Of a DNA stretch of 64,000 nt, positions 1 to 7,408 are shown piece after piece. Origin of the DNA: Rossellomorea marisflavi. Lineage in GTDB: Bacteria > Bacillota > Bacilli > Bacillales > Bacillaceae_B. The notes under the pieces were generated by a model. That model worked only from the letters and a program-made list of their open reading frames with translations, was not told where the DNA came from and searched no databases. A program made the position numbers and the translations under genes. The stretch spans positions 46,163-110,162 of the forward strand of contig NZ_LGUE01000004.1 in NCBI RefSeq assembly GCF_001274775.1. The letters are read 5' to 3'. How positions within the stretch are numbered: the first letter of the stretch is position 1; every line of letters starts with the position of its first letter.

Positions 1-113
1 TGGAAACGATTTGAATGGTCATCAAAAAATTTAAAACCCGAATCATTTGCTTTATCGTAGGCAAATGATTCGGGTTTTTCTATGACTAAAACATGTTTGT
101 CTCAGACTCTTTT
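1..113 (-). repeat. Dispersed structured repeat, copy A (partial)
   Basis: This is the hairpin-bearing end of a repeat also seen at 12615-12921, 52307-52602, 54351-54626 and 57846-58049. The copy runs off the left edge of the window. It begins with TGGAAACGAT and ends near GTTTGTCTCAG, as in the other copies. Positions 33-50 and 61-78 form an 18-bp perfect inverted repeat (AAAACCCGAATC... against ...GATTCGGGTTTT) with a 10-base loop, which would act as a terminator in either direction. Strand is given relative to copy B, which is called plus. Confidence 0.85.
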
Positions 114-213
114 TTCATTCCCTTTACCTGTTATTAACAAAAGTGCGTATGTACATTCTGAATCTTCTGCTATATTAATAGATATATAGTACATTTCCCT
201 GTTGGAGGTACAC

Positions 214-1527
214 ATGACCCGACTGACTGAGCATCTTATCGTCGTATCATTCGACTGCTTGTCTTCATTGGATTATCCATTTTTGAAAGAGCTCCCACAC
301 TTCAGCCGCCTCCTCGAGGAAGGGGCATTATGCCGGAATGTGCGCACCATTTATCCATCCGTCACCTACCCCTGTCATACATCGATCGTGACGGGGAACT
401 ATCCGAAGCGTCATGGGATCATCAATAATACGCTCATCCAGCCGGGGCGACCTTCGCCCGACTGGTACTGGCACCGCTCTCACATCCGGGGAACCACCCT
501 GTACGATGAAGCAAAGTCAGCCGGACTTACGACGGCCGCCCTTCTATGGCCCGTCACGGCGAAAGCAAACATCGATTACAATCTTCCCGAGATATTCGCC
601 AACCGTCCGTGGCACCACCAGATCATGGTTTCACTCATGAATGGGACCCCGCTCTACCAACTCGACCTTCAACGGCGATTCGGTTCCATAAGGAACGGGC
701 TTGAACAACCCGCTTTGGATGACTTTGTACTGGAATCCGCCGTCCATACGATCCGTACGAAGAAGCCCGGCCTGGCGCTCATCCATTTCACCGACCTCGA
801 TACAATGAGGCATTACCACGGATTCTCCTCAAAGGAAGCCATCGGTGCCCTTCACCGTCATGATGATCGCCTTGGACGGATCATGCATGCATTGGATGAA
901 AGCAGATGTAAGTATACCTTGGTTGCATTGGGAGATCACAGTGCACTCGACGAAGATACAGCCATCCAACTGAACGTTTGCTTCAAAGAGAAAGGATGGA
1001 TTACATGTGATGGGAAAGGAAAGGTGATCGATTGGAAGGTTTATGCCAAAGGGTGCGACGGCTCATCCTATGTTTATGTAAGGGACGAACGTCTTATGGA
1101 TGGGGTCCACCAACTGTTGAAAGCGCTTAAAAAAGAAGGAGGGATCGAAGACATCTTCACGGGATACGAGGCAGGGCTCATGGGTGCAGATGGAAGTGCC
1201 GCATTCATGCTCGAGGCAGGGAGAGGGTATTACTTCAAAGACTTCACCGAGGGCGACTTCCTTCATCGCATCACCCCTCAAGATGTCCGGGAGCGCACCT
1301 ATACATGGGGCTCCCACGGGTACTCCCCTTCCAAGGACCGGTACGGGACGATATTCATGGCCATGGGCAAAGGGATCAGAAAGACCGAAATCCATGCGAT
1401 GAATCTTGTGGATGAGGGGCCTACTCTGGCACGCCTCCTAGGGCTTGACCTCGGGGATACAGATGGGGTGTGCAGACATGAATTACTGGATACAGCGAAC
1501 ATTGAACAGGAGGACGGAACAGGATGA
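214..1527 (+). CDS. Alkaline phosphatase/nucleotide pyrophosphatase family phosphodiesterase
   Basis: The predicted protein has 437 residues and belongs to the type I phosphodiesterase/nucleotide pyrophosphatase superfamily (PF01663), metal-dependent phosphoester or phosphodiester hydrolases. An early Asp (SFDCL, D14) fits the first metal ligand. The segment YPSVTYPCHTSIVTG at about 48-61 carries the Thr nucleophile (T51) and the fold's signature. GDHSALD supplies further Asp/His ligands. No signal peptide or membrane segment is apparent, so it is probably cytoplasmic. The ATG at 214 is chosen because GGAGGT at 204-209 lies just upstream; an in-frame TTG at 202 overlaps that site. The stop overlaps the next gene by ATGA, so the two are translationally coupled. 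The substrate cannot be told from sequence. Confidence 0.85.
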   Translation: MTRLTEHLIVVSFDCLSSLDYPFLKELPHFSRLLEEGALCRNVRTIYPSVTYPCHTSIVTGNYPKRHGIINNTLIQPGRPSPDWYWHRSHIRGTTLYDEAKSAGLTTAALLWPVTAKANIDYNLPEIFANRPWHHQIMVSLMNGTPLYQLDLQRRFGSIRNGLEQPALDDFVLESAVHTIRTKKPGLALIHFTDLDTMRHYHGFSSKEAIGALHRHDDRLGRIMHALDESRCKYTLVALGDHSALDEDTAIQLNVCFKEKGWITCDGKGKVIDWKVYAKGCDGSSYVYVRDERLMDGVHQLLKALKKEGGIEDIFTGYEAGLMGADGSAAFMLEAGRGYYFKDFTEGDFLHRITPQDVRERTYTWGSHGYSPSKDRYGTIFMAMGKGIRKTEIHAMNLVDEGPTLARLLGLDLGDTDGVCRHELLDTANIEQEDGTG

Positions 1528-2798
1528 AAAAATTCACAAAAGAAGAGAATAGTTGGATCCTTTATGATTGGGCGAACTCAGCCTATTCCATCATCATCTC
1601 CACGGCCGTTTTCCCGCTTTTCTTCAAGGCAGCCGCTACAAGCGCAGGAGTGAGCTCCGTGGACTCCACGGCGTATCTCGGCTACACCATTGCCATCGCG
1701 ACATTCATTTTGGCCATGCTCGGCCCGATATTGGGCACGATTGCTGATTACGAAGGCTACAAGAAAAAATTCTTCACCTTCTTCTTCACCCTGGGTATCA
1801 TCTTTACAGCCTCCCTCGCCTTCATTCCAGGGGAGCAGTGGATCCTCCTCCTCATCTTTTACACGGTATCCACCGTGGGATTTGCGGGAGCCAACGTCTT
1901 TTATGATGCCTTCCTCACCGATGTGACAACCGAAGAACGGATGGACCGTGTTTCTGCGAGGGGCTATGGGCTCGGTTACATCGGAAGCACGATCCCGTTT
2001 ATCATCGCCATTGCCATCATCGTGCTCGCCCAGAGCCAGGTTATCCCCATCGCCGTCGACACGGCCAGTGGCATCGCCTTTGTCATAACAGCCATTTGGT
2101 GGGGGATCTTCACCATCCCTCTCCTCAAGCATGTTAAACAGCACTACTTCATCAAGCGCGAAAAAAACCCCGTTGCGAAAAGCTTTAAACGCCTCGGCAA
2201 GACCTTTAAAGAAATCCGGAAATACAGAGCCCTTTTTCTATTCTTATTGGCTTATTTCTTTTATATCGATGGAGTCGGTACGATCATCACCATGTCCACC
2301 GCCTATGGAAGTGATCTTGGCATCACTTCTACCAACCTGTTGATCATCCTGTTCGTCACCCAGGTGGTGGCAGGGCCATTTTCCATCCTATACGGCAGGC
2401 TATCTGAGAAGTTCACGGGGAAGAAGATGTTGTACGCAGGAATCATGGTCTATATCGGCGTCTGCATCTACGCCTACTTCCTTGAAACAACCCTCGATTT
2501 TTGGATTCTGGCCATGCTTGTGGCTTCCTCACAAGGTGGCATCCAGGCACTGAGCAGATCCTATTTTGCCAAGATGGTTCCTAAAAAGAACGCCAATGAG
2601 TTCTTCGGTTTTTATAATATTTTCGGGAAATTCGCGTCGATCATGGGACCATTGCTCGTGGCCGTGACGTCCCAGGTGACAGGGCAGTCGAACAGCGGGG
2701 TGTTCTCGCTGGTGATCCTCTTTGTGATCGGGATCGTCATCCTCGCCTTCGTACCTGAGCCTAAGGAAGAATCAGTCGATCGCTCTGCCATCATTTGA
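1524..2798 (+). CDS. MFS transporter, UMF1/Atg22-like family
   Basis: The 424-residue polytopic protein has about twelve hydrophobic segments. The N-terminus NSWILYDWANSAYS is the hallmark of the UMF1/Atg22-like (vacuole effluxer) branch of the major facilitator superfamily. The loop DYEGYKKKFF after the second segment is the usual MFS A-type loop. It follows the phosphodiesterase with a 4-base ATGA overlap, so both come from one message. Bacterial members have no agreed substrate. The pairing hints at export or import of a product of the hydrolase, but that is inference. A strong bidirectional terminator follows directly. Confidence 0.85.
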   Translation: MKKFTKEENSWILYDWANSAYSIIISTAVFPLFFKAAATSAGVSSVDSTAYLGYTIAIATFILAMLGPILGTIADYEGYKKKFFTFFFTLGIIFTASLAFIPGEQWILLLIFYTVSTVGFAGANVFYDAFLTDVTTEERMDRVSARGYGLGYIGSTIPFIIAIAIIVLAQSQVIPIAVDTASGIAFVITAIWWGIFTIPLLKHVKQHYFIKREKNPVAKSFKRLGKTFKEIRKYRALFLFLLAYFFYIDGVGTIITMSTAYGSDLGITSTNLLIILFVTQVVAGPFSILYGRLSEKFTGKKMLYAGIMVYIGVCIYAYFLETTLDFWILAMLVASSQGGIQALSRSYFAKMVPKKNANEFFGFYNIFGKFASIMGPLLVAVTSQVTGQSNSGVFSLVILFVIGIVILAFVPEPKEESVDRSAII

Positions 2799-2801
2799 TA
2801 G

Positions 2802-2836
2802 AAAAATCCGGCCGAAATCACTTCGGCCGGATTTTT
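2802..2836. terminator. Bidirectional rho-independent terminator
   Basis: A 14-bp perfect stem (AAAATCCGGCCGAA at 2803-2816 against 2822-2835) with a 5-base loop is flanked by A- and T-runs. It serves both the MFS gene on the left and the convergent azoreductase on the right. Confidence 0.9.
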
Positions 2837-2839
2837 CAA

Positions 2840-3466
2840 TTAGAAATTCGGAGCAGCAGCTTTGGCTTTTTCAATGGCTTCCGCTTTGATTTCCTCGGCT
2901 TTATCCGGCATAGCCGCATGCCCTTCGACAAATATCCCTTCAAAAGACGGTACGCCGAAAAATTGCATGATGATGCCAAGATATCGGTGACCCATCTCAA
3001 GTTCCGCCTGGGGACCATGGGAATAGATGCCTCCCCTTGCCTGGATGTGGATCGCCTTCTTGTCCGTCAAGAGACCGACAGGACCATTCTCGGTATACTT
3101 GAATGATTTCCCTGCGACGGCAACCGAGTCTATATATGCTTTCATGACCGGTGGAAATGAGAAATTCCAGAGTGGCGTGACGAACACATATTTATCGGCT
3201 TCCACGAACTGTTCGGAAAGCTCATTCAGGCGGCTTACCTTTGTCTGCTCATCCGGGGACAGATCTCCACCGGATTGGAGTTTCCCCCATCCGCTGAACA
3301 CATCGGCATCGATGGCCGGGATATGTTCCTTATAGAGATCAAGATGGGTGATCTGGTCATCCTGGTGACTTTCCTGATAGGACGTCATGAACGCGGATGC
3401 AACCGCCATGCTGAATGATTGGGTTTCATCGTGAGGGTGTGCGGTAATATAAAGAACCTTTGCCAT
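2840..3466 (-). CDS. azoR: FMN-dependent NADH-azoreductase
   Basis: The 208-residue product is a flavodoxin-fold azoreductase of the AzoR/AcpD family. These cytosolic FMN enzymes reduce quinones and azo dyes with NADH. Visible features are the N-terminal phosphate-binding segment [14 protein letters not shown], the FMN-contacting [16 protein letters not shown] at about 100-115, and ARGGIYS near 145, all typical of the family. Length matches the usual 200-211 residues. The start follows a good AGGAGG-like site. It is a single gene between a shared terminator and a small-ORF locus. Bacillus paralogues respond to thiol or quinone stress; no such operator was recognised here. Confidence 0.9.
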   Translation of the reverse strand: MAKVLYITAHPHDETQSFSMAVASAFMTSYQESHQDDQITHLDLYKEHIPAIDADVFSGWGKLQSGGDLSPDEQTKVSRLNELSEQFVEADKYVFVTPLWNFSFPPVMKAYIDSVAVAGKSFKYTENGPVGLLTDKKAIHIQARGGIYSHGPQAELEMGHRYLGIIMQFFGVPSFEGIFVEGHAAMPDKAEEIKAEAIEKAKAAAPNF

Positions 3467-3555
3467 GTCGGAAACTCCTCCTTTTATGCTCTCTTCTCTA
3501 TTGGAGAAAGAACCTCCATAGTTTTCTCTTTGGGCAAATGATTATCCCGTTTTTC

Positions 3556-3596
3556 AAAAAAAGAGCGACCGCGAGCTTATGAACCCGGGGCCACTC
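3556..3596 (-). terminator. Terminator of the 44-codon small ORF
   Basis: Reading the minus strand, GAGUGGCC (3596-3589) pairs with GGUCGCUC (3570-3563), including two G-U pairs, and is followed by seven T residues (3562-3556). It lies just after the stop of the small ORF at 3601-3735. Confidence 0.55.
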
Positions 3597-3600
3597 CTAT

Positions 3601-3735
3601 TCATTCTTCCGTTCCGTATGGATTCCCTGAGATGCTCTTCCTCATCTCTTCGGTCAAAACGAAGGGCTCCTGCATTCCTTCTCCTTCGTTGCTTACTGGG
3701 TGACTCCCGTCGTAATGCAATGGTTTTCCTTCCAT
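3601..3735 (-). CDS. Small hypothetical protein (44 aa)
   Basis: This short ORF is not recognised as a known family. Its start is preceded by GGAGG with 9-base spacing, and a plausible terminator follows the stop, so it looks like a complete small transcription unit. The predicted peptide begins MEGKPLHYDGSHPVSNEGEG and is acidic, hydrophilic and rich in Glu and Gly, with no membrane segment, Cys pair or signal peptide. The run of charged and polar residues resembles small cytosolic or spore-associated proteins of bacilli, but nothing specific can be assigned. The opposite-strand reading of the same stretch has no ribosome site and is probably a shadow. Confidence 0.5.
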   Translation of the reverse strand: MEGKPLHYDGSHPVSNEGEGMQEPFVLTEEMRKSISGNPYGTEE

Positions 3736-3803
3736 CTCATCACACCTCCGTTTTAATCGCTCGCATCCCCTGTTGACTGATTCTTTGTACCAATTTCTCC
3801 CTC

Positions 3804-4331
3804 TTACAACTTTTTCCCTTTTTTATATTGATAATATTTATTTTCAAGGTCCATAATTTGTCCCGCATGCGGTTCATAAGCGTTGCGTTTTGTTTCTTCC
3901 ACCAGCTTTTCAAGATACTCCCTGCACTGCTTCGCTCCCCTCAACAGCAGTGGCACACCGATGGCATCCAGCCCGAGTCCCCGGGCAAAAAAACCGCCTG
4001 CGGTCATGACCGGGGGTACAACGGGGGATGTGTTCGAAAAGATGATCTTTCCGTCACGATCATAACGGGAAAGAAGCATCTTACTTACATCTTTCATGGC
4101 TGGCAGTACATACTTAGAAGACCGTTTCCCGATCGTATACACATCATGGCCGTCATGATCCGTCCCTTTGAAAAAAAGATGTCCGGCATCTTTTTTCTTC
4201 AGCTGATTGAAGTCCGGAATGCCGAGGATTTCCTCATCAGTCCATTCCCGATCCGGCAGCAATCTCAGATGGATCGCTGCCGCCATGGAGGTCGTGTGGG
4301 TCCCTCCAAAATCATGGTAAATAAAAATCAT
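3804..4331 (-). CDS. DUF3189 family protein
   Basis: The product (175 residues) matches the DUF3189 family, found mainly in spore-forming Firmicutes. The N-terminus IFIYHDFGGTHTTSMAAAIH fits the family's conserved start (a beta strand, then GGTH and an alanine-rich helix). Function is unknown. The ATG at 4331 is preferred: AAGGGTG precedes it, and the family pattern begins there. The longer reading from 4400 would overlap the ferritin gene and adds a low-complexity charged stretch. The gene lies 52 bases after ferritin on the same strand and may be co-transcribed with it. Confidence 0.75.
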   Translation of the reverse strand: MIFIYHDFGGTHTTSMAAAIHLRLLPDREWTDEEILGIPDFNQLKKKDAGHLFFKGTDHDGHDVYTIGKRSSKYVLPAMKDVSKMLLSRYDRDGKIIFSNTSPVVPPVMTAGGFFARGLGLDAIGVPLLLRGAKQCREYLEKLVEETKRNAYEPHAGQIMDLENKYYQYKKGKKL

Positions 4332-4383
4332 CTCATCACCCTTACCGATCGTCTTTTTATCAGTATGGGTCTTTTCCTGAATT

Positions 4384-4911
4384 TTATCCCCCTGCTGCAC
4401 CCGCTCCTCCAGCGGCTCCTGCCGGTGTCCTTTGCCCTAGCTCCTGATCGAGGACCAGCAGGGCGGCCGAGTTGTTCCCGGCAAGCGTCAGTCGATCTAC
4501 AATCGTTTTGGATTGAGCTTCTTCATCCACTTGCTCACGGAGGAATTCCTGAATGATGATGGCAGACTGTTGATCATTCTGGGCAGCGTACTCATAGGCT
4601 TTCCGGTATGCATCCGTGACGAAACGCTCGTGCTCCAAGACCTTCTGGAAGGTTTCAAGCGGTGTGCCGAAGGTCTTTGGCTGTGCCGGAAGAGCTGACA
4701 GCTCCACTACACCCCCACGATCCGTCAGGTAATCGATCAGTTTCAATAGGTGCGTCCTCTCTTCTTCCGATTGGACCCGAAGCCAATTGGCCATCCCTGT
4801 GTAGTTTTGATTGGCAAGGTAAGCAGACATGGCAAGGTACAGGGTGGTAGAAACATGTTCAATTTGAATCAGGTTATTGATGAGCTTTTGCATCTGTTCA
4901 TTCATGATCAT
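4384..4911 (-). CDS. Ferritin-like iron storage protein
   Basis: The protein has about 175 residues with a four-helix ferritin-like fold. Helix A carries IEHVSTTLYLAMSAYL and helix B EEERTHLLKLIDYL, giving the expected ferroxidase Glu and His ligands; a later helix has EFLREQVDEE. This resembles bacterial non-haem ferritin (Ftn) rather than Dps. The C-terminus ends in an unusual Ala/Gly tail (PAGAAGGAGAAGG) beyond the fold. Two in-frame ATGs (4911 and 4905) follow GGAGG at 4-base and 10-base spacing, so the exact start is unsettled. It would store iron in the cytosol. The Fur-controlled iron genes 2.4 kb away are consistent with this but not linked in an operon. Confidence 0.85.
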   Translation of the reverse strand: MIMNEQMQKLINNLIQIEHVSTTLYLAMSAYLANQNYTGMANWLRVQSEEERTHLLKLIDYLTDRGGVVELSALPAQPKTFGTPLETFQKVLEHERFVTDAYRKAYEYAAQNDQQSAIIIQEFLREQVDEEAQSKTIVDRLTLAGNNSAALLVLDQELGQRTPAGAAGGAGAAGG

Positions 4912-4991
4912 TTTTCCTCCTTCGTTTCATTCGGGACTAATGCCCATTACATTCATATATATAGTGGATGGAAGCAGAGTATGAATAAATA

Positions 4992-5019
4992 ACCTTGATG
5001 ATTCGTTGGGCATATACTA
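4992..5019 (+). promoter_or_regulatory. Putative sigma-K promoter
   Basis: AC at 4992-4993, 17 bases, then CATATACTA at 5011-5019 match the sigma-K pattern AC-N16/17-CATANNNTA exactly. It lies about 25 bases before the start of a coat-like protein gene, which supports late mother-cell expression. Confidence 0.6.
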
Positions 5020-5044
5020 TACAAAATGAGGAAGGATGGATCAT

Positions 5045-5350
5045 ATGAACATCTACGCGATCAGGAATCAGAGACCCGTTCACGGCGGAGGCGGTCACGT
5101 CAACTGGGGCAACGGCTCAGCCAGCTGGCATCACGGGGGCGGATGGAATACAGGAGGTTGGAACCACGCCGGAAACTGGGGACCGGGGTGGAATCATGGC
5201 TGGGGGTATCCCGGTGCAGACTTCGCCGCAGGAACGGTCACCGGTCTGGCGGTTGGGGCAGCTGCATCACCAGGACCCTACCCTGTCCCTGTGCCCGCTT
5301 ATCCATATCCCTATCCTTACCCGTATCCATACCCCTATCCAGCGCAGTAG
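5045..5350 (+). CDS. Gly/His/Trp-rich coat-like protein with a Tyr-Pro repeat tail
   Basis: The product (101 residues) is low-complexity. Residues about 13-55 are rich in Gly, Trp, Asn and His (HGGGGHVNWGNG, GWNHGWGYPG), followed by a short hydrophobic Ala/Gly segment and a tail of repeated Tyr-Pro pairs. No enzyme domain is visible. Such composition is common in outer spore-coat or crust proteins of bacilli, and a sigma-K-like promoter directly upstream agrees. The ATG at 5045 is chosen because the AGGAAGG site at 5029-5035 would touch the earlier ATG at 5036. A strong terminator follows, so it is monocistronic. Coat location is inference. Confidence 0.65.
   Translation: MNIYAIRNQRPVHGGGGHVNWGNGSASWHHGGGWNTGGWNHAGNWGPGWNHGWGYPGADFAAGTVTGLAVGAAASPGPYPVPVPAYPYPYPYPYPYPYPAQ
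5297..5340 (+). repeat. Tandem 6-bp repeat encoding Tyr-Pro
   Basis: About seven imperfect units of TATCC[A/C/T] encode consecutive Tyr-Pro pairs. Synonymous changes between units indicate the peptide pattern is maintained. The tract may vary in copy number between strains. Confidence 0.75.
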
Positions 5351-5356
5351 GCTGTC

Positions 5357-5381
5357 GGCCGGTCATTTGCCGGCCTTTTTT
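5357..5381 (+). terminator. Rho-independent terminator
   Basis: GGCCGG (5357-5362), a 7-base loop and CCGGCC (5370-5375) are followed by six T residues, seven bases after the coat-like gene. Confidence 0.85.
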
Positions 5382-5469
5382 GAATTCGGGAAAATGGGAT
5401 GGGGGTGGTTTTAGTGCTATAATAAGTGGGCAACATACTGCTTGAGAGAAGAATACAGGAGGAACCATT

Positions 5470-6165
5470 ATGGATTTATCATTTTCATCCGAAGCCATCA
5501 TTGCGCTGTTGAAGATCATCGCCATTGACATCATCCTGTCAGGCGATAATGCCGTAGTCATCGCCATGGCCACGAGAAGACTTCCAAAAGATCTGCAGAA
5601 TAAAGCGATCTTCTGGGGCACAGGCGGCGCAGTCATACTAAGGATATTATTTGCAGCTATCATTGTTTATCTTTTAAAGATCCCTTATGTCCATCTGCTC
5701 GGAGGCATCCTTTTACTATGGATCGCCTATAATGTCCTCGTCGAAGATGAAGGAGATGCCGATATCAAATCGCATTCCAAACTGGGACAAGCAATCGGGA
5801 CCATCATCCTTGCCGATGCAGTCATGAGCCTTGATAATGTCGTGGCAGTGGCAGGAGCCGCTCACGGTCATATCGGCATGATCGCACTCGGGGTCTTCAT
5901 CAGTATCCCGATCATGATCTTCGGTTCGAAACTCATCGTCAAGGTTCTAGAGAAATATCGCTGGATCGCCTACTTGGGCTCGGGGATCCTTGCCTATACG
6001 GCCGGGGAAATGATCGTCGGGGATGAAAAATTCATGAAGTTCCTGAACCTTCATGAAGGTCCTGCCACCATGACGATCACGATCGCCCTTACCATCGCCA
6101 TCCTTTTGATCGGCTTCCTGGTGAATAAGCGCAGATCCTCTAAACGCGAAAATCAATATGGGTAA
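5470..6165 (+). CDS. TerC family integral membrane protein
   Basis: The 231-residue protein has about seven membrane segments and two inverted halves. Each half carries the TerC signature with a membrane-buried Asp: IDIILSGDNAVVIAMA in the first and LADAVMSLDNVVAVAGA in the second. B. subtilis relatives (YjbE, YkoY and others) act in manganese efflux or metalation of exported proteins, so a metal-transport role at the membrane is likely. An AGGAGG site precedes the ATG. The 88-base leader is too short for a yybP-ykoY manganese riboswitch and none was recognised; a TGCTATAAT extended -10 lies near 5415-5424. It is a single gene followed by a perfect palindromic terminator. Confidence 0.9.
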   Translation: MDLSFSSEAIIALLKIIAIDIILSGDNAVVIAMATRRLPKDLQNKAIFWGTGGAVILRILFAAIIVYLLKIPYVHLLGGILLLWIAYNVLVEDEGDADIKSHSKLGQAIGTIILADAVMSLDNVVAVAGAAHGHIGMIALGVFISIPIMIFGSKLIVKVLEKYRWIAYLGSGILAYTAGEMIVGDEKFMKFLNLHEGPATMTITIALTIAILLIGFLVNKRRSSKRENQYG

Positions 6166-6167
6166 AT

Positions 6168-6198
6168 AAAAAATCCAGACAGCTGTCTGGATTTTTTT
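6168..6198. terminator. Bidirectional rho-independent terminator
   Basis: A near-perfect palindrome (AAAAATCCAGACAG against CTGTCTGGATTTTT) lies between the convergent TerC and reductase genes. Confidence 0.85.
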
Positions 6199-7249
6199 AT
6201 TTACCTACCATCTTTTTGATTAATTCACGGTTCCGCTTTTTGAATACTTCATTGTGGGAAGACACCATTCCGGACTTGTCTGCATCGGGTGAAATGAAGT
6301 TCTTTGCACGGTTGACGGCATTCGCCGCGTCCTGGAACGCTCCTGCGATCAAATGGACCTTTCCTTCGTGCTTCAAAATATCGCCTGCTGCGTACAATCC
6401 TTCCACGGATGTTTCGCTCACGGCATTCCCTTTCATATAAAAATCATCCAGCATTTCTATGCCGAGGGAGCTGTCTTTCAAGAGAGAAGAATCGATTTCG
6501 AACCCATGATTGACGATGACGTCGTCGACCGACACGACCGTTGTATTCTTTGTCTCCACATTCATCAGCTCCACCTTCTCGATCCTCTCCCCATCCTCAG
6601 AACCGATCAAGCGCGTGATGGTTGTGTTGAATAGGCAATCGGCCGAGCTGTTCATGAGCTGGGAGCATTGGGCTTCATGCCCGGTGAAGGAAGCCTTCCT
6701 GTATGTGACCATGACCTTCCCTGCCACAGGCTCCAACTCATTCGCCCAATCAACAGCCGAATTCCCGCCTCCCGAGATCAAGACGGTCCTGCCCTTGAAT
6801 TGTTTGAGGGATTTCACTGTGTAATGAAGATTGGACACCTCGAACCGCTCGGCGCCTTCGATCTTGAGTTTCTGAGGATTGATGATTCCGCTCCCCACCG
6901 CCACGATCACCGTCCTGGACAAATGGACATCACCCGAGTCTCCTTCGAGGATAAAGATCCCCTCCGGATCCTTCCTGATGGAAGAAACCTTTTCATTGAG
7001 TACGACGGTCGGATCGAATGTAAGACCCTGCTTCACGAGCTGCTTGATCAGGTCGGCTCCGGACAAAGGAGTAAGGCCCCCTACATCCCAAATCATTTTC
7101 TCTGGATAGACATGGATCTTCCCGCCCAATCGCGGCTGGGACTCAATCAGCTTCGTTTTCATTTCCCTCAATCCACTATAGAAAGCAGAATATAGACCAG
7201 CTGGCCCTCCGCCGATTATCGTGACATCATAGATCTCCTTCTCTCTCAT
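6197..7249 (-). CDS. Ferredoxin/flavodoxin--NADP reductase, thioredoxin-reductase type (YcgT-like)
   Basis: The 350-residue flavoprotein starts with a FAD dinucleotide-binding motif (VTIIGGGPAGLYSA). It has a second nucleotide motif (VLISGGGNSAVDWANEL, about 155-172) for NADPH and a C-terminal GLYAAGDI FAD segment. The redox-active CxxC of true thioredoxin reductases is absent. That pattern fits bacterial type-2 ferredoxin--NADP reductases such as B. subtilis YcgT and YumC. The gene is divergent from a siderophore importer with Fur boxes between them. An inferred job is to supply reducing power for iron release from imported ferri-siderophores. Confidence 0.85.
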   Translation of the reverse strand: MREKEIYDVTIIGGGPAGLYSAFYSGLREMKTKLIESQPRLGGKIHVYPEKMIWDVGGLTPLSGADLIKQLVKQGLTFDPTVVLNEKVSSIRKDPEGIFILEGDSGDVHLSRTVIVAVGSGIINPQKLKIEGAERFEVSNLHYTVKSLKQFKGRTVLISGGGNSAVDWANELEPVAGKVMVTYRKASFTGHEAQCSQLMNSSADCLFNTTITRLIGSEDGERIEKVELMNVETKNTTVVSVDDVIVNHGFEIDSSLLKDSSLGIEMLDDFYMKGNAVSETSVEGLYAAGDILKHEGKVHLIAGAFQDAANAVNRAKNFISPDADKSGMVSSHNEVFKKRNRELIKKMVGK

Positions 7250-7270
7250 CCTAATCCCCCGCTATCTAAA

Positions 7271-7285
7271 TGATTATCATTCTCA
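7271..7285 (-). promoter_or_regulatory. Fur box (reductase side)
   Basis: TGATTATCATTCTCA is a 7-1-7 match to the Bacillus Fur box with few departures. It lies 22 bases upstream of the reductase start, so iron repression is expected. Confidence 0.65.
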
Positions 7286-7330
7286 ATTACATCCTACCTC
7301 TTTTCATCTGCTTTGACAACCAATTTTCTA

Positions 7331-7359
7331 TTGACAATGGGCAAAAAGGAATATAACAT
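7331..7359 (+). promoter_or_regulatory. Sigma-A promoter of the siderophore importer operon
   Basis: TTGACA at 7331-7336 is followed by ATATAACAT, giving TATAAC at 15-base or TAACAT at 17-base spacing. The Fur box at 7376-7390 sits just downstream of the expected transcription start. Confidence 0.6.
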
Positions 7360-7375
7360 GAGAATTAGTTGACAC

Positions 7376-7390
7376 TGAGAATCATTATCA
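7376..7390 (+). promoter_or_regulatory. Fur box (importer side)
   Basis: TGAGAATCATTATCA is an almost perfect 7-1-7 Fur box. It lies between the promoter and the start of the ATPase gene at 7409, so Fur-Fe2+ binding should block the operon. Confidence 0.8.
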
Positions 7391-7408
7391 CCGATTAGGA
7401 GGGATAGG

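Noticed and set aside
1578..2144. 188-codon minus-strand reading frame
   Set aside because: It lies inside the MFS gene on the other strand, is dominated by Asp/Gly/Glu from reversed hydrophobic codons, and has no ribosome site.
3804..4400. Longer start for the DUF3189 protein
   Set aside because: The extra residues overlap ferritin and precede the family's conserved N-terminus; the ATG at 4331 has a ribosome site.
3828..4556. 242-codon plus-strand reading frame
   Set aside because: It is a shadow of the DUF3189 and ferritin genes; both real genes have ribosome sites and family motifs on the minus strand.
5297..5340. CRISPR-like or transposon-end short tandem repeat
   Set aside because: The units are 6 bp, contiguous and coding, giving Tyr-Pro pairs.
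5382..5469. Manganese (yybP-ykoY) riboswitch before the TerC gene
   Set aside because: TerC genes often have one, but the leader is only 88 bases and lacks the conserved loops.
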